NCBI GenBank assembly: GCA_030490835.1
Contig: CM059977.1
Location: 10,444,765 to 10,508,764 of the forward strand
Length of the DNA: 64,000 nucleotides
Direction of reading: 5' to 3'
From: Annona cherimola
Taxonomy: Eukaryota; Streptophyta; Magnoliopsida; Magnoliales; Annonaceae
Part shown: one piece after another, positions 50,598 to 63,772 of the stretch
Position numbering within the stretch: position 1 is the first letter of the stretch
Layout of the letters: each line of letters begins with the position of its first letter
The notes under the pieces: model-generated
What the model was told of the DNA's origin: nothing
The model's input: the letters and a program-made list of their open reading frames with translations, nothing else
Databases searched by the model: none
Translations under genes and position numbers: made by a program

Positions 50598-51153
50598 GGA
50601 TTATATTCCTGTGCAGCATGTTACACCGGAATTTTCGGTGCAGCATCGCTGAAATGGGCCCCACATGATGATGAAATCATGATCTACTCCACCCATTGTA
50701 TTTAGAATAATGTATTCTATTACCATACCAATTTTCATCCCAATCAGATATGTATATGGGCCCCATCTGAAAATGGTACAAATCCAACGTAATAAAATAG
50801 TTTGATGAAAATAACAACTTTCAAGTATCTGATTGGGATGAAAATTGGTATGATAATAGAATACATTATTTTAAATACAATGAGTGGAGTAGATCATGAT
50901 TTCATGATCATGTGGGACCCATTTTTGGGCCACTGTACCGCTATTCCGGTGCAGTGACGCTGCACCGGAACAGTAGCTATTTTATTACGTTGGAATTGTA
51001 CCATTTTCAGATGGGGCCCATATACATATCTGATCGGGATGAAAATTGGTATGGTAATAGAATACATTATTCTAAATACAATGGGTGGAGTAGATCATGA
51101 TTTCATGATCATCTGGGGCCCATTACAGCGATGCTGCACCAGAATATATTCCT
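50598..51153. mobile_element. Three-armed foldback element, family B, copy 4
   Basis: About 556 bp between two AT tracts. The left arm (50632-50800) and right arm (50977-51140) are inverted copies with only a few differences, both including GTGCAGCATCGCTG, ATGGGCCCCA, CATGAAATCATGATC, and TATGGGCCCCATCTGAAAAT. A third, partial arm (50825-50921) lies inverted to the left arm and direct to the right one. Between the last two is a tight hairpin, TTCCGGTGCAG...CTGCACCGGAA (50943-50970). No ORF. Confidence 0.85.
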
Positions 51154-51691
51154 ATATATATATATATAAACATCTTCACTAAACAAAAGTATTTCACTAA
51201 TTGGATTTAGCCTGAGTACTATCACGGGCTCTACCGAACATTTTCATGGAAAAAATTCATGGTGACGGTACCATGGCATCACATTTCCCTTACTCTTTGG
51301 AATACTAAAATTTAATTTAATAGCTAAAAATGCATTAATTAAAATATTATACAACCTGAATATTTTTAAATACCGAATTATTTATTCCATTTTTTAATGT
51401 GATCTATTTTTAAATACCAAAATTTCCTATCGAAAGCACCAAATTATGTCCATTTATATTAATTAACCTAAAATCAGTTTTATGTCCTTTTTGGGCTGGT
51501 TTGGTCATCTCCACTAACTCAAAAGCCAGAAATGGTTCGGCAGATGTCTCTTCGTTACAGATATGTGGACAAAAAATCCCATAACCACTTCCCATAAATT
51601 TTAATGTGGACAACACAACGTGAGGACACAAATTCAGTAGGAGTATTAAAAAAAAAAAGTAAACCAATTCATGTATATACGGCCTCCTTAC

Positions 51692-51735
<44 letters not shown>

Positions 51736-53655
51736 ACTCCTTGTCCTTGGTAATAAGTACAAAGGCACACCCAACCATGCATGGACCATTTTCCTTGAGA
51801 AACTGAGAAAAGTATGGTTTGCATTTCAACTCAACCGGGGCAGGTGCAATGGCAGCTGCCAGACAATATCATTAATACTTTAGAATTCAAAGGAGCCAAA
51901 GTGCTAATTCTACAATTATATATATATATATATATTTTAATAATTAAAGGGCCAACATGTGTAGCCACCCTCACTACTCACAGTACACATTTAAGTTAGT
52001 GCACTGATCTTGGGATGAGAAGTTTTTGGGCCACATGAAATTGTCAGGAAAAGGAGAAGAAACGAATAGGTTTGCATTTTCAGTTGTCGTCATCACTCAA
52101 TTGGAGATCGTGTCACTGGATAAATTACATTAAAATCATGTGCGTACAAGTAATAATTTCATTTAAAAAATTTTATATAATAGGCATGCTATGACAGAGT
52201 TGTAGGGAGATTCAATGGATCAAAGGACGACGTGTGGATTTTTTATTTTATTTTTCTAAAGTCCATATTGGCAACGCATGTTCATTGGTGCAAGTATCAT
52301 GATTAGATTTACTAACCCATTACGCGTGTGTGGATGCCGGCCAACAGGCTTCACACGTGTGGAGATATCCTTGTATATTCATTATTCAGTAGTGGATACC
52401 ATGGCCCACATAATGAACGCCATTGTTATGTGGATCACAAGCTCATGGGGATGTGAATAGCACAAATCAATGAAATCAAAAGGGGGAAAAAAAGGAAATA
52501 GAGATCTGGGCATGCGTCTAAAGATTTATTAGGAGATTTAAGTTTCTTAATTGAGAATCATTCCTCTTTTTGTGTGGGATTATTTTGTGGCTGGGTTAAA
52601 AAGAGGAGTAAGAAAACCTTAGTTTTTATTTTTGTAATAGGAAGTTCCCTAGTCCCTACTCATCGATCTTTTGTGTAAAATTCAAAAAACACTTTTTTCA
52701 GAAGATTTGACCTCATCTCCACGAAACACTTGATTTATATATTTTGTTAAGATGCCCTGATTGCTCATGAGGGGATCAATTTCAGTTTATGAGTAGGCTT
52801 TAAGAATTTCTTTAAAGATGAATAGTTTGGTTATGAGAATTAATTGAAGGGAATTGGTTCCTCTGGTGAATGATTTTTGGGTCATTCCAGTCAACCAAAC
52901 GCACCCCGATATTGGAATTAATTTCTGGCACACACTAGACAGCATGGCCCAACATTAATGTTAGAGCATGCATGTCAAACCCCATTGCTAGCAAGGATCA
53001 ACTGAAACCAATAGCCAAATAACACTTGCCTGCTGATCCATGGTCAACCCATAGAAATAATAATAATCATAATAATTGTTATTATTAAATGAATAACATA
53101 ACATAACATAACATAACATAAAAAAAAAATCTCATATTCGAACAGAATGGATCACTCAAAGGTTACATAATAGGGCCCCCAGTACACACACAGACAAAGC
53201 TAGAAAAAAGGTGGATGGAATATAATAAGTGGAGGGGCTCCATCAAGAAAGAAACAAAAAAAATGGAAAAAACGAGAGAGGAGGAAAAAAAAAAAAAAAA
53301 AAAGATGAAGAAGGAAGGATTAGGTTCCAAATGTCAACTCTTTACTAATTAGAATTTTAGAAAAAAGAAAGGCGCCCTTGGGTGGCCACAGTTCCAATTG
53401 TCAAAAACGAACAGCCATTCGAGGCAAGTTTTTGACAGAGTCAGCTCAACCCTCACGATCTTGTGGCTCTCAGACTAGCGTGGCTTATTGACTAATCCAT
53501 CTCTGTTCATCATTTGGCTTTTTTGTACATTGAATGGTTACTCTAGCTAGTCGCTGTACAAAAAAAGTAATTTCGTCCCACAAATTCAAGCACGAAGCAT
53601 GCATATATTATATTAATTTAATATATATGTATATATATATATAGAGAAATAATAC
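51154..53655. other. Gene-poor spacer
   Basis: No gene recognised. It holds a 39-A run (51695-51733), a TA tract near 51915, an ATAAC pentamer repeat (about 53090-53119) and A-rich tracts near 53285. Confidence 0.5.
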
Positions 53656-53758
53656 AGTGCATGCTACTGCACCGTGCGGTCCATGCACTGTGGGCCTTAC
53701 TTGATCATAAATAGAAAATCCACCCTACCCATTGTATTTAGAATTGTTCACTTTATTA

Positions 53759-53798
<40 letters not shown>
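53656..53798. mobile_element. Family B fragment ending in an (AT)n tract
   Basis: CACTGTGGGCCTTACTTGAT, CCACCCTACCCATTGTATTT and AGAATTGTTCACTTTATTAG follow the family order, then the copy stops at a 38-bp AT tract (53761-53798). Confidence 0.6.
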
Positions 53799-53800
<2 letters not shown>

Positions 53801-54122
53801 CGTGTGGTGTATGAATTAAATGGTAAAAGTAGGATATAAAAAAGTCTAATGTTTATAAAAACAAATATGGTTATTAGTATCGTCCAGTGAATTTTTACGA
53901 TGTGTCATGTCCACAGAAGATGATTGCATGCCATGTTCGGGACAAAAGCGTACGTTTAAATATGCAAAAGTGCCTTTAAATATTAATTATATTTAATTGG
54001 GTGTAGGTAGAAAAATTGGCATTAATATATACATGATTGAGAAGCAAAAGTGAGTCTCTAATGGAAGCTTTTTACTTGAACTGTTGAGAAATGCCATTTG
54101 ACTTAGTTGGTCGTCCTTTTGG

Positions 54123-54236
54123 ACATAAAATAACTATTTTAGCCTTGATCATTGGAGCATTTGTAAAGTTGGATACTCATAAAATAAAATAAATATTTTG
54201 CCCTTGATCATTGGAGCATTTGTAAAGTTGGATACT
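54123..54236. repeat. Tandem duplication of about 57 bp
   Basis: Two copies share CCTTGATCATTGGAGCATTT and GTAAAGTTGGATACT without mismatch over 35 bases. Confidence 0.9.
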
Positions 54237-57200
54237 ATCGATTCTAGTGGAGTGGGTACTTTTGGTGTGACTTTTCCTGGCAAAAATATTGCAGAGGATA
54301 GAAGGGCACTAACCAAATATATGTATATATATATTTTTTGCCTGTCTATATATGTTTACTAATTATTTCTGAATAAAGATGAACTGAACAGTGTAAGTAT
54401 AATCAACTTATTGGGCACCCAGAATCAGTTCTTAGAAGAGAGAATCGTAAAAATGTTTGACATAGACAGCATTTCTACAAGCATATACGTTCCCTTCATC
54501 TATAAATCCTCTAAAAAACGTTCATAACTTTTGGGCTTTATTCAACTGTTGAAAAAACTTCAGATAAAATGAATTAATGATGTTGGGAAAAACATATTAA
54601 TTAAAATATATCGTTAACGTTGCGTCTTATATTTTTGGAATAATTTTTTCTTTTTTTCTTTTTTTCATTCCTGTTGGGCTTAGTAGTAAATACTTAATTT
54701 TAGATTTTTTTAATATAATCGATGTATATTTGGCACCATATAAGTAAATGATATATATTTAAATTAAATAGATGGATAAGTTCAAGAAATTACCTGGATT
54801 CCACTAGGTGATTACAGGAATATTCCTGTAACCCTTCCTGTGGCAATATTCCATCCTGCTCAAAAGGCATTATCAGCAGCATGCAGGGCCCATGAAGAAT
54901 GCTCCAAATCCTTTCGGTCTTGTCTTTTCCCAGATATTCCATTTCAATCTATCCACTTCCTATCAACCACTCAGCGACCTGTTAGAATCAGCTAATTAAT
55001 CAGTGTCTTAATATATATTGCAGGCTATAATCATAAATTAATTTCTTATGCTAATGCGGACAACCATTTTCATTTCGTTAATTGCATCGAAATATCTATT
55101 TTGATCTTAGGATCGGAGGCTGGAAAATTAATTAGTGATTGGCTGCCCCCACTTGTTGCGTGATGGACTATTTAGATCAAGGGGCCTGATGGTATAGATA
55201 TTTGTTTTGCTTATTATATTTTTAAAAATATTTTTAATATTTACAATATTATTCAATATGCGCACACACTATGACAAATGTTTATACATGTGGCTAAGTT
55301 TTTGCGGCTAAACTTAAATTTAGCTACATTTAATATTTATTTAAACCATTTAAGCAGCACACCACAACTATCCTTGAGCAGCTATACACATGTTGATAAA
55401 TATATATGAGGAGTGATAAAGAAACTAATGTACATGTAGCCAAAATAAACATTACGTGCAGTTAAAAAAGTAACTGCTCTTGATATAGTAATATTTACGA
55501 TGTCAAATTTCAAATATTTTGTGAAATTTTATATATTATTTATTTATTGATAAAAATATTCATTTCCAAGTTTTAACAATTTCACACCAACTCTCAATTG
55601 ATGTTAAATATTTATACATATAAATTTCTTTTCTTAGAAAATATACATATAATTAAGTTTTCGCATCATGGACATGCACGTAAAAAATATTATAATTATA
55701 TAGTTCATTTATTAAAACGAAATTAATTAAACGTAAAAAGCAACTGGTTGAAAAGCCCCAATCTTTCCAACCGGTTTGTATAAGACCATGCCTCTTAGAT
55801 TCAAATCGTGTTTTTTTTTTTTTTTCCTTTTTTGTTCAATGGTTAGGATTAGCCAATTAAAGTGACGATGGAGATGACGCACGGACAATCTGAGGTTTTT
55901 TTTATTTTATTTTATTTTTATGGTTTGGATCTTTCAATACAATTATTTCTCTCTCTCTCTCTCTCAATCAATCCAGTACTCACCATATATCTCTTCGTTT
56001 GGTGAAGTTGGCTATTGAGAGGGATGGGAAGCCATTGCCAATTTGCCACGTAAATTTGTTTTTCAAGATGTCAAAGTTGATGATGAGACTTCTCGAATTA
56101 AAAAAAATACATAATACGTCATAGTTACTAAAACGTTATTATTTTGGGCCATCTTATTTTTTAAAAATGGTATTACTTTATTGGATGACTAGGCAATTTA
56201 CCCAGGATAATTTTAGGAGAAACATAAATGAGACAAATGCTTCTATCTTAGTTCAAACCTTACACATCCCATTCTACATACTCTTATATATAATCACGTA
56301 AATCACGTAAATCACTTGATCAACCAAATGGCGACGGGCCATATAATTTTAGTAATGCCTAAATATAAATTACTAGCTGAGAACATAAATTAATTAAAAT
56401 GATTGTTGAGAGTGGTCGAAGGGCAGGACCATCCACACATTTAGGAAGAGAGATTCAAAATCATCACATCGGACAACCTTCCATTTTAGATGAAAGTGTA
56501 CACAACAAGCATTTGTGGATATATACACACACACGAGATATATATTTGCATTTATTTTTTATAATTCCAATAATATTTAACTCGAAGTATATACCAATAT
56601 TTATAAATTCATAAAAATATACTGGTATAAATAGATTTAAAATTTTACCACAATTTTAAATTAATGATGGTCAATATCAAAATTCTTATAATTAAAATTT
56701 TTGAAAACTGTGGGTATATTCATTAGTTTAAAAAAGATGCCTTAAAAAGTAAGAACCCAAAAAGAAAGGTTAGCGTTGAATAGCTTAAGAATTAGTCCTG
56801 TAATTGATCAGAAGAGAAAGGTCACATTCCAGCAATTTGTGAAGAGGGATGCTTGCATGGTGCTGAGAGATTGAAAATGATGTGTGGGGTCCGGCACTAG
56901 CAGGTGTCCGATCCCAAGTTGGAACGGAAATCGTCTTGGAGCCGAATAATTTGTTTTATTTTCGAGCCAGCCTGCCTATCACGCACGCGCCACGCATATA
57001 TGCACGCTTAGGAATTGAAGCTGCTGGTGATGTGCCTGTTCAAAATATTGCAAAGGTACGTCTTTTACCAGATCAATGAAGGTTGGACGGTCCAATTCAG
57101 ATTGTTTGGTGGACGTTCATCCAACTGTTGCTAAAACAATGAATAAAATAAAGAGTAATAATGCAACATATACCGGCGGCATTTTTTTTAATTTTATTTA

Positions 57201-57548
57201 TTTTTAAGTTTAAATAATTTATCATTTTTATCAATACGTATTTATTTATGATACCAAAGATTATATGTACAAGTAGATATGATTTTTCGTAAAAAATTCA
57301 TCATTATATATTCACTCTTAAAAATGCTTTTTTTTAATTGTAATCAGTTTCTAATGAAAACTATTTTTTTGTAACATGATAAATAAGGTGCATTAAACCT
57401 AATAAATAATTTAAATTTAGAACTATTTAAAAATTAAAATAGTGGCTTGAAAGCTCCATACAACCCAGATGTATTGAATCACCACCCGTTAATAATTATA
57501 AGTTAATCTTATGCGCAATCTAGTTTTAGTTTATATATAACTCATGGA
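54237..57548. other. Gene-poor spacer
   Basis: AT-rich. A frame at 56882-57079 is discussed under findings; otherwise no coding or RNA signal. Confidence 0.45.
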
Positions 57549-57815
57549 AGGGGTCATTTTGGCTAAGTATAAAATTTTTCACTCTCCACAATTATTTTAT
57601 TTTTTAATCATTTTTCACATCTTTTTATACAATTATCTTATTTTTTAATTATTTCTGCATAACTAACCATATAATGAACATATCTATTTTAATTTTTATT
57701 TTCTTTACTCTTCATCATTACTTATATTATATCACATCATTTTCTTTTACTTTAAGAACTTTTACAGCAAAAACTTTTTATTAAAAATTTTGTTACTTAC
57801 CAAACACACTTGACC
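57549..57815. mobile_element. AT-rich MITE, family A, copy 6
   Basis: It ends in CCAAACACACTTGACC and shares CTATTTTAATTTTTATTTTC, CTCTTCATCATTACTTATAT and TATCACATCATTTTC with copy 4. The left end has decayed to GGGTCATTTTGGC. Confidence 0.7.
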
Positions 57816-60060
57816 AAAAATCAGATTTAATCTCGGTCACAGAAGTGTACGATGCACAGTTGGAAAGTATGATAAATAATTTAACAAAATGAATTACCAA
57901 CTTCAAAACAATATTTTTGGTATTTAAATCTTCTAAAATATGTTTCGTATATGAATAAATGAATCTAGAAAGTATTATTAGATCCAAATGCATTCAAATT
58001 TAAAATTTTCATAAATATATATTAGTACTACATATGGCTCATAAATACTGCGATCGAGATTATTTTTTATCCATGATAAAAATGGATGCATGACGTTGGA
58101 TATTATTTCATCATTGAGCTACATTTATGGATCGGTTACATGAAAAACTAAAGATATCTGACTGAGCATCTGTGTTTAAACGATGTACATGATCAACCTT
58201 GCTCGCAGCCTTGTAGCTAGCTTCCGAATATAAAACGGCAGGCCAGACGAGGACAATACGGCACCCTCACCTTATTAATTTCCACGCGAAGACTACCCGC
58301 ACGCGACAAAATTAAGGGCCGGTCCAAATCTCTACTGGATATAGACGAAGAGCGTGTTACTTTTAATTTTTAATATTGTCTTTTACAATTTTTATTTTTT
58401 ATTCTTAATATCATTATTATTTTTTACAATTTTTATTTTTCAATATATCAATATTTTTATTCGTAATATCATTTTTCTTATTTTCTAATGCACAGCCCTT
58501 CGTGTGTGTGTATATAAAATCTTCTCATTTAAATTCAATTTCATTAAATATTTCCAAACAAACCCTAAAAAGAAGGCGACGATTTCAATTTTCATATAGT
58601 AGAAGAATAAATCCTATCCTCCCATCCTTTTAGTGGCATAACCGTAACGGTATGATGCTTGGATGTCACAGTATTTATAATATCAATCAAAAAAATATTA
58701 TTCTCTCATTTTCCGTATGCAGTTTAGTTTTACATATTTAACCATGATTTAAGAAATCATCCCTATTACAATCCACTCGTTACAAGAAAATATATCTTTT
58801 GTAACTTCTATTAGTAAGAAAAATGTACATAAAAGGAAATTCTTTTACGGATGATGATGTTTTTATAAATAAGAATTTTTTATTATTATTATGGTGATGC
58901 TTTTACACATAAGAAAATTTTTTTCTTGCTTATAATAATATTTGACAACCAAATCAAAACTTCCTTACTTGAACGCAAAAAATCGTAAACTATTGGGAAT
59001 CAAATTTCTTACTAATAGTTGCCACGTAAAATATGCAATAAATTATTGACAACTAAATTTTTCTTTAATAACTAAATTTTAACTTTTTGCATGGAAATTT
59101 TCTTTGCCCAAAATCAAAAATTTTGTAATGACTTCAACTCCTTTTCCATTCAAAATCAATGTTATTTTAAGTTAATTATCCTTACATTAATGTGAACCAA
59201 TCTATCTCATCTTTCAGGTTTTTCACATTTATTTATAAGTAGTGTCAACAATATGGCTTAGATCCATGTAAAACATTCTATAAACTAAGTATATAATTCC
59301 AAAGTATCTAAGATTCTTTTTTTATTAGATTTGATTACAATAAGACCCACACTTCTATCATTATTACAAGTCTGGATTAACAATCATGCACCTTGCGTCC
59401 TATAATTAGGTATACCTTTGTTGATAAAATCCAAGATTAAGACCGTTAAGAGCTTGGATGAAATGATGATAAATGGAAAAAGAGTCATTGCGTGTTGGAA
59501 CAAGAAAGTATGTATTGTGACGGGAAAAGTTGTATTAGATATGAAAAAATATATTATTATTTTTTTGAAAATGCAAATAGTATTTTGGAAAAATAAAAAT
59601 AAGAGATTTAATCTCATCTCCAGTGGTAACGGGAAAAACATCATTAGAAAATAAGAGATTCCATATCCATCTCATTTGAATACCTTCAAACAAGATGTGG
59701 ATTGGATGAAAATTTTTATTTTTAAAATTTTTAAAATTTGTAATAAATATTTTTTACATTTCCAAAATAAATTTTCTTAGACCTAATACGCGTTATTATA
59801 TTTTCAGTCACTTCGCAGTCACGTTCAAATAACTTAAGTATCTTTTAATAGTTTGCATAGAATGAAGATGAGATGATAACATGAGATAGAAAAAATATCG
59901 GTTTTTATTGATAATAAGAAAATGTACATTAAGATTGAAAACATTGTATGCGAATAAAAAACAAATTATTTTTTTAGAAGATTTTTTTTTTTTTATTATT
60001 TTTAAATGAAACATTCATTCAATGCTAACCTTAGCTTCGATCTCATCCCGAGGTGAATGC
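57816..60060. other. Gene-poor spacer
   Basis: No recognised gene. Opposing open frames at 59384-59654 overlap each other, and neither has protein-like composition. Confidence 0.45.
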
Positions 60061-60143
60061 TTCGAACAGGCGAAAAGTTGATACAAGTGCAAAGCACTGA
60101 GGTCCTGCAATATCAAGGGCGCTACAAAGGCGGCGGGCTCGGC

Positions 60144-60149
60144 CACGTG
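60144..60149 (+). promoter_or_regulatory. G-box in the WNK upstream region
   Basis: CACGTG within GGCCACGTGC. G-boxes bind bZIP and bHLH factors. It lies about 1.04 kb before the WNK start codon. Confidence 0.5.
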
Positions 60150-60218
60150 CAATAAAAAGCTAACGCAAGCCAAAGGCAAGCCGAGCTGGGTGTATGAGCC
60201 GCATGGCTAAATGAAGGA

Positions 60219-60224
60219 CACGTG
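60219..60224 (+). promoter_or_regulatory. ABRE-type G-box in the WNK upstream region
   Basis: GACACGTGGA is a core abscisic-acid response element, 70 bases after the first G-box. Paired ABREs are typical of stress-regulated plant promoters. Function inferred. Confidence 0.5.
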
Positions 60225-60543
60225 GATTTACAGATCTATCCTATAGATATTCACATACACGCTTACGGCCGGATAACTTCCGTTACGTAACTCGGGCAAG
60301 ACAAGGTCATATCGCAAGCCTTGCCACGACGACCCAAAATCTCTCGTCACGTAGGCCCCACAACCATCGCTCGCCTCTCTCGCTCTTATTATTTACGCAT
60401 CCGAACAATCCCCCCCCCACGCCCCACCTTAACCCTCCCTCAGTCCCCACAAGCCAAATAGCTAAGCTATTCCTCTGTTTTTGCATTCATTCGTTTCGCG
60501 CACTCTCTCTTTTGGATATTCTCTCGTCCATTCACGCTAATTA

Positions 60544-60648
60544 ATGATGCTAACGAAGCGCAGCAACAGATTCTTCAAGTTTAGAAGCGCCATCGCTCTC
60601 TCTCAAACACCCATCCCCTCCTCCTCCTCCTCTCTCTTCCTTCATTGA
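60544..60648 (+). promoter_or_regulatory. Upstream ORF 1 of the WNK gene (34 codons)
   Basis: Starts ATGATG, encodes a basic N-terminal half and a Ser-rich end, and stops at TGA 60646. It is only relevant if transcription begins before 60.54 kb. Confidence 0.3.
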
Positions 60649-60763
60649 CTGACAAAATTACGTTCTTTCCCAGCTAAAAAGAGAGATATATAGCAAGAGA
60701 ACATTCCCCAGAAACTTCCTCATTTTACTGCGCACGCACCCACGCGCGCACCATACCTTTTTT

Positions 60764-60958
60764 TTGCCAGCAGATAAAAATCCCACGACTCTGTTTTTTC
60801 GCGGTGTTACATCAATGTTGGCCAAGGATTTCGACTTCTTTCCTTTAGTTGTCACCATGGCCTGGATCATGCTCAGGATCGACTACTCTCGTCTATCTTG
60901 GCTTCTTTTTCGTGTCTTCTCCTACGAAAACCACAAAGGAAAGCCTCGGATCATCTAG
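60764..60958 (+). promoter_or_regulatory. Upstream ORF 2 of the WNK gene (64 codons)
   Basis: Encodes MPADKNPTTLFFRGV and later MAWIMLRIDYSRLSWLLF, with inner in-frame ATGs. It ends 229 bases before the WNK start. A long, well-formed uORF in a kinase leader could reduce or regulate translation. Confidence 0.4.
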
Positions 60959-61062
60959 TCCACCACCAACATCCATCATCATGCATCCATGCATCTGTGA
61001 TCTCCTCCTAACAACATCATACCATATCTGATTACCCATCTTCATAGAAGACTCGTCAACAC

Positions 61063-61064
<2 letters not shown>

Positions 61065-61095
<31 letters not shown>
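61065..61095 (+). repeat. (CT)n tract in the WNK leader
   Basis: About 15 CT units, typical of plant 5' leaders, followed by a T/C-rich stretch up to 61130. Confidence 0.85.
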
Positions 61096-61100
<5 letters not shown>

Positions 61101-61187
61101 TCTTTTACTTTTTTCCTTTCTCTCTTCTGGGGGTTTGTTTAATTAATTAGGCGGGGGCGACCTCATATAATATTACTGGGGGGCGCC

Positions 61188-63772
61188 ATGTTTGAAGGGC
61201 AGTATGTGGGGCACGCCGCCGACGGTGGCAAGGAAGGTTATGGGTATGTCGAAACCGATCCAACCGGCCGCTATGGACGGGTAAGTATACTTGCTCGCTT
61301 CTTCCGTTTTCGATTTCTTCTTCTCTTCTTGCAAACCACTACATAAAAATCGGATTGAATTGCGTATCAGTTGATCAAGTAAAAAATCACAACTAATTGA
61401 TAAACGCATGCATGCAAACTTCCATTTCTTTTTCTTAATTTTTTTTTTTTTATGAACAAACTTCCATTTCTTGAATAGGAGGGAAAACAATTTTTTAGTA
61501 ATTAATTACAGATATTGTTGGAAGCCGGACTCGTATATATGTGTGTAGCTTTCAAGCTTTCTTACTTTAATTCTGAGGTTAGAGAGAGAGTTTGAACTTT
61601 GAAATGATCTTCGGAGTTGGTTTTTGCTTGACAATTCTTATAGAGTTTGTTCGTGCTAATACCTTTGATTTTTGATTTGTGAACTGGTTAACAAGTTTTA
61701 CACGATCGAAAAACACGTCGTTAACTGGTGTATTCTTCTGCCTATTAATTGGGGAAAAACAATCTGAAACCATCTTTATTCCAAGTTTCTTAATCGTAGT
61801 GATGTACACATGCATCTGAAAAACTACTTAAAGCTTGTTTTTGGTCTTCATCTCTGCATATATGCAGTCCATCTTTGCCGCTAATACAGAATATACCTGC
61901 TTGCCTTTTACTTCCGGCATAGATTCTTCAAATTTAAAGCGTGTTTATTGAAGGTTTTCTATTAAATGAAATGCACAAAATGGGCGACAGACTGTTGCTT
62001 TTCATTTCTTAGAGATGGGAGATGAAACCCGATCTTTTATGATTCTTTTATAATTAGGTTGGAAGTTGTTGATATGTTACATCATATGAGGAAACGAATA
62101 ATTGAGATGATTTAATTAATCATCAAATAGTAGTCGTAGGACATCATTCATAAACCAATGCCATGTATGTTGTAAAATCATGATATCCCATGTCATATTC
62201 GGACATATGAAATTCTATTATAGGGAAAGAAATCCCTAATATTAATATCGTTGACGAAAAATCAATATATTCTAAATATAACTGCTCGGACTTGTAATTA
62301 TGCATGGAACAAGAATTAGGGAGAGGCCAAGATTCGGATTTTATCAATATATTTGATACGTAGGTGTGATCATCCCCACGAAGAATGTCCAAGTGATATC
62401 CTATAGATATTCTTTTATGGAGATCTCATTGGCAAAAGATCAGGGAGATTTTCTATTAATTAGGATTCGTTTAATTAAGGTAAAAGAAGATGTAATGGTG
62501 AGAGAAAAGATAAGTGGTGACATTCATTTGTAAAAATAAACGTGATGTTAATTATAAAGTAAATAAAGAAAAATATTTTTTAAGTAAATAATAATAATAA
62601 TAATAATAATACAATTAAGATAATTAAATCCGACATCAGAAGCAAGGACTTTAGAGCACAAAACAAATTGGAATGACTGATGGGGTTTTGTTCGAACCAT
62701 CGACTGTCCATAGTTGACTTCCAACATATTTAATATTTTAATATTGAACCATGCACGCGCTTGAAAACTTATTTAATATTTAAAAATCAAAATATATATT
62801 GGTAGGCTGGCACTTACTAGAAAAATGTGAATTGTCTATTACAAGTAGTCCGAATGCTGCTAAACCTGTGAAATCGGCACCAAAAAATAACTAATGCAAT
62901 TAGGGCAATGTAATTAGCCAATTGGGAAGGGTGAGCGGTTGGCCTGTTTAACTCAACCCCTTTCATGCTTCTTTTTATTGGCCAAATAATCTGGATCCGA
63001 GGTAGTTCACTTTTGGCTGAGTCCCTTGTACATGAGTCCAAAAAAGCTTTATCTTTTTAATTACCTTGTCAGAATTCCTTTTAAATAAAATTTTCCTACT
63101 TCAATTTTATTTTAATTTTTTTCCCGTTGATATGGGAACTGAATTCAAACAAGATTGATGCTTTTGTTTTCAAAAAACTGCATGACCTTCTTTACTGATT
63201 TTTCTACAATCTGGCAATTCTCAAACAGTTTGCAGAAGTTCTGGGAAAAGGCGCCACAAAGACAGTGTATCCTTTGGACCTTTGCAGCTAGCTTTTGCGC
63301 ATCAAGATGAATATTTCCCCTGCAGACAACATTCTTTTCTCTGATTTGTCTTGAACCTGACTGTCAAGTGCAAGCACTTAGTCCAATTTCAACGGGGTAT
63401 TCTTTTGCTATGAACCCTGGAAAGAAATAGCACGAAAATTAATGAATAGATAGCCCATATAGACTGAAAGTCGGCTTTGTTTTTTCTAAATTTTCTTTGC
63501 AAACAACGTATTGAATGGCAATAGTCCTTTACTTAAGAGAACAGATACAGAGCATTTGATGAGGTGCTGGGAATGGAAGTAGCATGGAATCAAGCAAAGC
63601 TCAATGAGGTTTGTCGATCAGCAGAGGATTTGCAGAGGCTGTACTCAGAGGTGCATTTGCTTGCCACCCTGAACCATGGTTCGATCATCAGATTCTACAC
63701 TTCCTGGATAGACGTTGATAAACGATCCTTCAACTTTATAACTGAGATGTTTACTTCAGGCACCTTGAGAGA
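61188..63772 (+). CDS. WNK: WNK-family serine/threonine kinase, N-terminal part
   Basis: WNK kinases lack the usual catalytic Lys in strand beta3 and use one in beta2. Exons: 61188-61280, 63229-63266 and 63545-63772; the last one ends at a donor and the gene continues past the window. 119 complete codons are seen. After a short head ([14 protein letters not shown]) comes [20 protein letters not shown], the plant WNK entry. In [20 protein letters not shown], Lys42 is the beta2 lysine and Asn59 holds the beta3 position. Glu79 in LYSEVHLL is the helix C glutamate. FYTSWIDVD and [14 protein letters not shown] complete the N-lobe. The intron of almost 2 kb after exon 1 is unusually long. The paralogue number cannot be settled. 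Confidence 0.95.
62580..62612 (+). repeat. (AAT)n microsatellite in WNK intron 1
   Basis: About nine AAT/ATA units in the first intron. Confidence 0.85.

Noticed and set aside
51695..51733. 39-A run as a retrotransposon tail
   Set aside because: I found no flanking target duplication or recognisable element body, so it is listed only as a simple repeat.
55770..55825. tRNA-like AGATTCAAATC followed by a T run
   Set aside because: B-box-like and T-tail only; no A box at proper distance and no fold.
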